Assembly: GCA_033557835.1 (NCBI GenBank)
Contig: JAWQRO010000394.1
Coordinates: forward strand, 1-40,025
DNA length: 40,025 nt
DNA from: Helochares maculicollis
Lineage: Eukaryota > Arthropoda > Insecta > Coleoptera > Hydrophilidae
Reading direction: 5' to 3'
Positions 33,301-40,025 of the stretch are shown in pieces (the first letter of the stretch is position 1; every line of letters starts with the position of its first letter). Under the pieces are notes generated by a model. The model was not told the origin of the DNA, searched no databases, and was given only the letters and a program-made list of their open reading frames with translations. Made by a program: the position numbers and the translations under genes.

Positions 33301-35715
33301 TAGACCGTAGATATACTGGAAATAGTATGTAGATGAAATTTTATAGGAAGTACACACTACCCGTAGACTAATAAAAGATTGACATCATGTAAATTACATC
33401 TATAGTACATATATATAGTATATCTAATTCAAATATATTCTGTAAATAAAGTGTAGATAAGCTGTAGAATAGCTATAAGAAGTTTGTAGATGAACTACAG
33501 ATAAATTGTACAAAACAGCAAAAAATTGTAAAGCAAGTAAATGACTACAGATTACAAATAAATTACAGATAGGTTATTAAAAGAACTTTCGATGGATTGT
33601 GGATTAACTGTACGATGATAGTCGAATTATAGATAAACTATCAAGGAAGTACAGATAGACTGTAATTTACATCAAAAATACTTTACTTTCTGTATCTATA
33701 CATACACTAAATCTAATTCAAAGATATTCGGTAGATAAACTGCAGATAAACTGTGGAAATGCTGTAGGAAGTGTGTAGATAAACTACAGATAAAATTGAA
33801 CAACCCAGCAGATAAATTGTAGAGTACTTACAGAATAACTAGATAAATTACAAATGAATTACAGATAAATTACAAATAAATTACAGATAAATTATTAAAA
33901 GAACTGTCGATGGATTGTCAATTAACTGTACGATTATAGTAGAATTATAGATAAACTATCCAGGATATAAAAATAGACTGTAGATATACTAGAGATATCT
34001 AGATGATCTACATGATGTAGATAAATAGCAGATAAATAGCAGATAAATTATTAAAAGAACTGCCAATGGATTGTGGATTAACTGTACGATGATAGTCGAA
34101 CTATAGATAAACTATCCAGGAAGTACAAATAGAGTGTAGATATACTAGAGATAGTATGTAGATGATCTATAAACAAACATTATAGGAAGTACAGACTGAC
34201 TGTAGATCAATGAAAGATTGACATCATGTAAATTATCTCTAAAGTACAGATACACTACATCTAATTCAAAGATATTCTGTAGATAAAGTGCAGGTAAACT
34301 GTAAAATAAGCTATATGTAGTGTGTAGATGAACTACAGATAAATTGTTCAAAACAGCAGATAAATTGTATAGCATTTACAGAATGGCTAGATAAATTACA
34401 GATAAATAACAGATAAATTATCAAAGGAACTGTGGTTGGATTGTGGATTAACTGCACAATGATAGTCGAATTATAGATAAACTATCCAGGAAGTACAGAT
34501 AGACTGTAGATATATTAGAGATAGCGTAAAGATGAACTATAAACAAACTTTATAGGAAGTACAGATAGACCGTAGATCAATAAGAGATTGACATCATGTA
34601 AATTACATCTAAAGTACAGGTACGCTATATCTAATTCAAAGATATTCTCTAGATAAAGTGCAGATAAACTGTAAAATAAGCTATATGTAGTGTGTAAATG
34701 GACTACAGATAAATTGTTCAAAACAGCAGATAAATTGTATAGCATTTACAAAATGGCTAGATAAATTACAGATAAATAACAGATAAATTATCAAAAGAAC
34801 TGTCGTTGGATTGTGGATTAAATGCACAATGATAGTCAAATTATAGATAAACTATCCAGGAAGTACAGATAGACTGTAGATATATTAGAGGTAGCGTAAA
34901 GATGAACTATAAACAAACTTTATAGGAAGTACAGATAGATTTTAGATCAATAAGAGATTGACATTAGGTTATTTACATCTATACTATAGATACACTAAGT
35001 CTATATCACAAATATTCTATAGATAAACCGCATATAAACTGTAGAATAGCTACAGGAAGTGTGTAAATGAACTACAGATAAATTATACAAAACTGTAGAT
35101 AAATTGTAAAGTATTAACAGAATGACTAGATAAATTACAGATAAATAACAGATAAATAATAGATAAATAACAGATAAATAACAGATAAATAACAGATAAA
35201 TAACAGATAAGTAACAGATAAGTAACAGATAAATAACAGATAAATTATTAAAATAACTGTCGTTGGGTTGTGGATTAACTGTATGATGATAGTCGAACTA
35301 TAGATAAACTATCCAGGAAGTACAGATAGACTGTAGATATACTAGAGATAGTATGTAGATGATCTAAAAGCAAATGTTATTGGAAGTACAGACTGATCTA
35401 AAGTACAGATACACTATATCTAATTTAAACATATTCTGTAAGTAAACTACAGATACTCAACAGATTAAATATGGATAGACTAGAGAAAATAGAAAATAAA
35501 ATTAGACAATTTATAGGTAAATAATGCCAACAAAAAGTTGTTAGGCCAAGGACAAAAAAGAGCTGAAAGTATTAGCTAGATCGTAGATATAATAGTAAAT
35601 AGCGTAGACAAGCCATCAAATGGGAGATAGTGAGTAAACAAAAATGTACATGTAGTGTTGCAGGACAAAACATGCGATGAATTGTTAGACAAAGTGTAGA
35701 TAAATAATAAGCGAC
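30350..35715. repeat. Satellite I: TGTAGATAAA-type monomers with about 370-bp higher-order units
   Basis: Short monomers built on 'gtagataaactacagataaa' fill 5.4 kb. In the right half a higher-order unit is clear: 'aactatccaggaagtaca' or a close form recurs near 32421, 33283, 33638, 33956, 34112, 34482, 34852 and 35309. The best-preserved spacings are 370 and 370 bp, others are about 318-457. The left third (30350-32200) is more irregular. TGTAG and CTACA alternate, so one strand holds many short inverted repeats. No ATG frame of convincing length exists. Confidence 0.93.
35138..35250. repeat. Local 11-bp expansion (acagataaata)
   Basis: About ten near-perfect 11-bp copies sit inside a higher-order unit of satellite I and account for its extra length: 457 bp between anchors at 34852 and 35309, against 370 bp in neighbours. 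Confidence 0.9.
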
Positions 35716-36109
35716 GTATGGTCAAGGGGTGGTCTCGGGGTGGACACAGTCCACAACGAGCTGACTCGAGTCTTCACAGAACTCGACTAAGTTAGTGCTG
35801 AGAGGAAATCAGGCGAAATGGAGTAAAGGGGCGAGTTTATGTATACAGGGCTGCCTGCCATCCCCAGCTTCGACTAGCGGAATCAGGAAGGGTGGGTGTC
35901 AGACTTATTATTATCTTGTTTGTGCCTTCCTGACGTTTGTGTACATTAGAGAGGCCCCAGAGAAAAGTTTCCAGCAACGTGGCATTCGATATATAATATG
36001 GATAATATCCTCCTTGATATTCCATCCCCCAAACAACAACCCCGAATTGCCGTCGCGAGATAAATAATAATCCCAGTCCTCCGCGGAAAAATCATTTCTT
36101 ATAATTAGC
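35716..36109. other. Short single-copy stretch
   Basis: This is an abrupt change from satellite I to mixed-composition DNA. Overlapping frames on both strands (35795-36067 plus; 35837-36114 minus) give no recognisable protein, and the plus-strand one starts at GTG. Confidence 0.35.
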
Positions 36110-36560
36110 CACACTTTTCAACTCTTCGCCTACAACCCTTGATTTTTCTGCCGTTTCACCTAATCCTGCGTTTTTAATCCCTCACTTCTAATTCTCCGCT
36201 ATTATCCTTATGTTGTAATCCTGCAGTTTGATCCTTCAGTTCCAATCTACCAGAATCAACCCGCCAATGCCGATCCGGCAGCCCATCCGGCAGCCGATCC
36301 GCCAAATGTGATCCTCGATTTTCCAAATTAGATCCTTTAGATTAGATCCTTTAGATTAGATCCTTTAGATTAGATCCTTTAGGTTTGATCCTCCAATTTA
36401 AATCCGGCAGGTTTGTTCCATCTCCTTAAACCTGCAGGTTTGTTTCATCGATTTAAACCTGCAGGTTTGTTTCAGCAATTTAAATCCTTCAGGTTTGATC
36501 CAAGAATTTCGATTTATCATTTATACTCAATCAATTTCGTAAGTTTCGATCTTTCAGCTC
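36110..36560. repeat. Minisatellite J: 14-bp and 27-bp units with palindromes
   Basis: The whole stretch is built on loose repeats of 'aatcctncagttt'. At 36328-36383 four perfect 14-bp copies of 'ttagatcctttaga' occur. At about 36388-36510 units of about 27-28 bp follow, and two of these contain the perfect 14-bp palindrome 'aaacctgcaggttt' at 36428-36441 and 36455-36468. Confidence 0.85.
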
Positions 36561-38740
36561 CGATAAAAAGAGCCCGCTTTTGTTTGGCGTTCATATAAAT
36601 TTTAACCTCCCAACTAAAGTCCTATTTAAGAACTCGCCTCTCAGGACCTAACTAAATAACCACGAAGGAAGAGAGAGCGAGCGTTTCGCCAACTCAGGAG
36701 CCAAATAAGTGCACTCCAGTCGAGGAATAATGGAAGCACGAAACATAATGACCTCAAATCCGTCCTCCAAGAGAAAAATAACGTATTTTCTTTTGTTGCT
36801 GCCGGAGATTTGTAGCCCCGGAATGACAGGGCCAGTCATTAGGCGAAGAGCCGAAGAACTAATGATAAAATTAGCTTCTCCCACTCCGAAGGCGGCGGAA
36901 AACATACACTCAATAGCGATCCCTGAGGGACACCCAGACGAGTTGCAGTTGAGGATGTAAATTAAGTGCGTTTTCTTCAATTCGGCGTAATTAAGAGTCG
37001 CGGTGGCAAGCCTTGAGGCGCTCTGAGGTTTGTCAATCTTCAAGGGGGTGGCTTTGGATAAGCCAATCAAGTGTAAATGGGGGCGCGGGCGGCGGCTGGC
37101 CGATAAAACATAAATATTGGCCGAAGGAGTCCTGTTTGCGTTGAAAGAAAAGGCGAGCGGTTAACAGGACAAACAAGAGCGCCCTCTAAATTAAAAGTAA
37201 ACCAACCCCGGGGGGCAAGCCACCCCCTTGGACAAACAGCACGTTTTAAAAATATTTCCGATTTAATCCATTTGGCGGCTGATGAACTTTGGGGGAGTTT
37301 TTGCGCGCCGCAGGCGCGCTTTTAAGTTGTGAGCGCGCCATAGGCGCGCTTTTTAGTTTTGGTGCGCCCCAGGGGCGCCTACTCGGTACCTGCGTTTCAG
37401 CTTGGGCCAGCGACTTACTTAGGCGAGGTAATTCCGTTGGGCAGCCACAAATCAGCGCACTGAACTGCGATTTGTCCACCAGCACCCCGCTGAACTAGAT
37501 TTTAAACGAAACAAAGGGCGCACCAAACTCCACTCGTGACACCACACTGAAACACTGGAGCGCCGCCAAAATTTTTTGCTCGGGTTTTAAGCCGCGAAAG
37601 TTACGAAACGCACCACACCGGATTCTACGCGGCCGAATTCCGACCGGAGGAGCCTGAGGCGACGCGCTTGCTGTCTCTCGCTCGACTATGGGAGTAGAGA
37701 CCAAATCCGGTAAAAAGAGTGGGGATGTCGACTTGCTAAGGGTGGAAATTGTTAGAGAGGGGGCTTCAGATCGATTTCAGAGACCCGCTCGCGTATAGAA
37801 ATGTGTACATATTATGTTAACACTTTATTTTATTTTTTTGTGCTGCGCCCCCACCCTCTCTGCGGCCCCCCGGCGCACCCACAGCCACCCCCGGAGCCGA
37901 AGTGAATCGGAGGCTTAATAAAAATCTTCGCCTCTTCAGGTCGGAGGATTCTTTAGGTCGCGGCGCGACAACGCGCCCGATAAGGGTGCAGTACAAAAGC
38001 ACGAAACCCTCTTCAAAAAAGGGTTCGTAATTATTAGGTATAATTGGTGACCCCGGGCGGGGCGGGCGTCTGCCCGAAGCAACATGTTTTATTGTGGCGG
38101 GCCTTCGGGCGGCTGGGGGCCGAGGGGAAGGCAGCTTTTTATTTGCTTAGGCCCGAAATTTGAATTCGTTAGATTTGTTTAGATAGGCTTTATCGCTTGT
38201 TTGTTGGCCGAAGGGGCGAGTTTTGTGCATATTTCCCGATTAAACAATACATACGTATTACCTCCCTTTTACGAAGCTTTCATCGCGTTTGGAAAAAATT
38301 ACACATGCCCCAGAGCTGCGAAAAACCCGATTGAGTCGCTTTATTTGTTCGCTGATTGATCTAAGCGGTCTGGCAGCGAACTGATTCAGGCTTGTGGGCT
38401 GTAAAGTGAGCGCTAGGGTTAAGTCAATTACATTTTTTAGTTCTCAAGAAGCCCTCGGGAGATATTTTCAACAATTCAAACTAAAAACATCTGTTTATAT
38501 TTGCTGTCTCATTTGTGCCGTGCTCGCAAGGTTTGGCCGAGGCATGGTCACTGCAAAAACTCTACGTAAAACAACGTAAAAATCTATGTAAGGGGGCGTA
38601 GTTGTCCACGCTCCTTAACTCTTGACTCTTGACATCTTAAGAGAGCGATTTTTATTACACTTCCTATAAAGCAATCCAGTTCATCGTTTTCAGGTAATAC
38701 CATTTTGTGTTGATTTTTGAGCTGTTTTGGCTCCAATCAT
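36561..38740. other. GC- and CpG-rich single-copy island
   Basis: Non-repetitive apart from the dyads at 37303-37378. It has CpG-rich runs (37840-38130) and a dyad 'acgaaaccct'/'agggttcgt' at 38001-38028. No exon is recognisable. The 140-codon minus-strand frame at 36648-37070 begins at TTG and resembles no family. Regulatory or untranslated function is possible but unproven. Confidence 0.35.
37303..37378. repeat. Three tandem GC-rich dyads, 30-bp spacing
   Basis: 'gcgcgccgcaggcgcgc' (37303-37319) and 'gcgcgccataggcgcgc' (37333-37349) each have perfect 7-base arms and a 3-base loop. 'gcgccccaggggcgc' (37364-37378) has 7-base arms and a 1-base loop. The units are spaced by about 30 bp with T-rich linkers ('ttttaagttgt', 'ttttagttttg'). 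In the first two copies only the loop differs, so the arms have been kept complementary. Confidence 0.92.
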
Positions 38741-38752
38741 CAAAACGCTAGA

Positions 38753-38990
38753 TTAGAAGAGCAACGATCGGTGATGCGTGTTTAGTGGTCAAAAGGAGGA
38801 TTAAGGGCCGAAATTGTTCGAAGAGTTTTGGCACAGTACGGCAGCAGAGTGTTGCCTCAACGGAGTGTCTATGAATGGATTGACATATCCAGAAATGGCC
38901 ATACGAGTATTTCGGGTGACGAAGGAGCCGGACCACCAATTACCGCCACAAATGAGGAATTTATTCAGCGTGCCCGTGGCATGATTCTCT
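38753..38990 (+). pseudogene. Mariner-type transposase remnant, N-terminal HTH domain
   Basis: One plus-strand frame reads a peptide typical of mariner (Tc1/mariner superfamily) transposases and SETMAR-like fusions: 'LEEQRSVMRV', a TAG stop at 38783-38785, then 'RAEIVRRVLAQYGSRVLPQR', 'SVYEWIDISRNGHTSI' and 'GAGPPITATNEEFIQRAR'. This corresponds to the N-terminal helix-turn-helix region that binds the terminal inverted repeats, plus the linker. Similarity stops near 'GMILL' (about 38990), after which the frame reads unrelated sequence to a stop near 39043. The catalytic DDD domain is absent and I found no terminal inverted repeats. With an internal stop and about three quarters of the gene missing, it is a dead fragment. 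Its presence supports an animal, probably insect, origin. Confidence 0.82.
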
Positions 38991-38999
38991 TACTCAGGG

Positions 39000-40025
39000 T
39001 TTATTTTCTAACCCTTTGGCTGTCTTTGAAATTCAACATTTAATGCTTATGACTTTTAAGCAGCTAATAAGACTTTTGTCTTTATTGTCTTGTGTGTAAT
39101 TACATATGCATATATGAGAGTAGTGTCTGCATCCCGAAATTAGTATAGAGCCAACCAGAGTTTTTAAGACCTGTGATTTAATTATAAAGGCCACGTAGTT
39201 TCGTTAAAACGGTCGATTTTCTAGTCTAAGGCCTAACTACTCTTCGTTTATTTAACATTTTTAATCTCATTTGCACTTTTAGTCCCTAATAGGCGTTAGC
39301 TATGCTTTCAATATTTCTACTTTCAGGTATTTTCATTCTCATATGTAACCGACTTTGCATGGTTAGACTACGTGCATTAAGCCAATTTATCAGTCTTTTC
39401 AATTTTCAATGCTTTTAGCCTCTCTTCATTCTTAAATTTCCAAAGCTTATTGCTTACAACGTACAACTTTTAAGATTTTTTTCATTTTTTTTCTCAGTTT
39501 TTGTAATTTTTACTATCGATATTCTGTATATAAATGCTTGTAGTTTTGTGATGCACACGTGCTGCAACGTAAGATTTTTTGAGAATTTGATATTGCTTTC
39601 ACGAGACTACATAACTATTAATTATCCACTAAAGAAGACTTGATAATAAAGTCGAAATTGACATAGAGGTGAAGTGAGTGCCATGTTTTCCTCAAACTCC
39701 GTACACTCCCAAGAATAATCAAAACGGAAGGGATGAGCGAGCAAATCCTGAGTAAGCCCATTTTATTTGGTTCTCGATGTACTTCCAGTTCTCTCATATG
39801 TGTACAGTTTAAAATTCTCAGTAATTTTACCATCAGAGTCTTGAAATTGTGTCGTGGAGTCAAAATAGGCAAGTCTCATTTGAGGTTATCCCATCAGATC
39901 AACGTTTTTTAATCTACTTATTTTTAATGACATTTAAAGTATGAACAAAAATATTTGCTTGGTAACTTTTAACGACTAGCTTAGTTAAAATAAACGAAAA
40001 AGAGAATGTTTGCACTATATATATA
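39000..40025. other. AT-rich non-coding DNA to window end
   Basis: Low-GC sequence without tandem structure or recognisable coding potential. It may include more of the decayed mariner element, but nothing downstream of 38990 reads as transposase in any frame I checked. The minus-strand frame at 39618-39872 (84 codons) resembles no known family. Confidence 0.4.

Noticed and set aside
36648..37070. 140-codon minus-strand open frame
   Set aside because: Starts at TTG and matches no family; part of it is also open on the plus strand.

Overview
The window looks like nuclear DNA of an arthropod, most likely an insect. Two pieces of recognisable protein support this. One is a single spliced exon of a very-long-chain fatty acid elongase (ELOVL family, minus strand, 6273-6518) with a textbook GTAAGT donor. 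The other is the N-terminal helix-turn-helix part of a broken mariner-type transposase (plus strand, about 38753-38990). The order or species cannot be fixed from sequence alone. I see no complete gene, no convincing tRNA or rRNA, no CRISPR array and no prokaryotic operon structure.

Most of the window is tandem repeat. At least seven unrelated families, each confined to one place, alternate with GC- and CpG-richer single-copy islands of about 0.4-2.2 kb. Left to right: (A) about 321-bp units at about 560-2120; (B) about 29-bp monomers organised into about 290-300-bp higher-order units at 2900-6200; the ELOVL exon; single-copy DNA; an inverted pair of about 125-bp dispersed repeats (about 7905-8120 and 9860-9990) enclosing an island, with a third fragment at about 10125-10265; (D) about 490-bp units at 10300-13140; an island with a purine tract; (E) a composite of 15-bp repeats and about 100-bp spacers at 14155-15412; decayed repeat to about 16900; a large island to about 19000; (G) two interleaved unit types of about 364 and 500 bp at 19883-21990; a diverged pair at 22.2-23.1 kb; an island with a 16-bp minisatellite; (H) 390-bp units at about 24960-28400; an island with a stem-loop and an AT microsatellite; (I) about 370-bp higher-order units built from TGTAGATAAA-like monomers at 30350-35715; an island with short palindromic repeats at 36.1-36.5 and 37.3 kb; the mariner remnant; and AT-rich DNA to the end.

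The ELOVL gene runs leftward. Its next exon is not visible in the 6.27 kb to the left, so that intron is almost wholly satellite and the rest of the gene lies outside the window. Many satellites carry short open frames repeated in each unit. Most start at TTG or GTG rather than ATG, and they look like by-products of homogenised repeats. Exceptions that begin with ATG (the MTRFF frames of family E, a 74-residue frame in family A and a possible secreted 73-residue frame at 9102-9323) are listed with low confidence.

The most unusual property is the architecture: many locus-private satellites, with near-identical cores and decaying edges where I could compare units, packed between single-copy islands. 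I found no convincing evidence of a new enzymatic or defence system.
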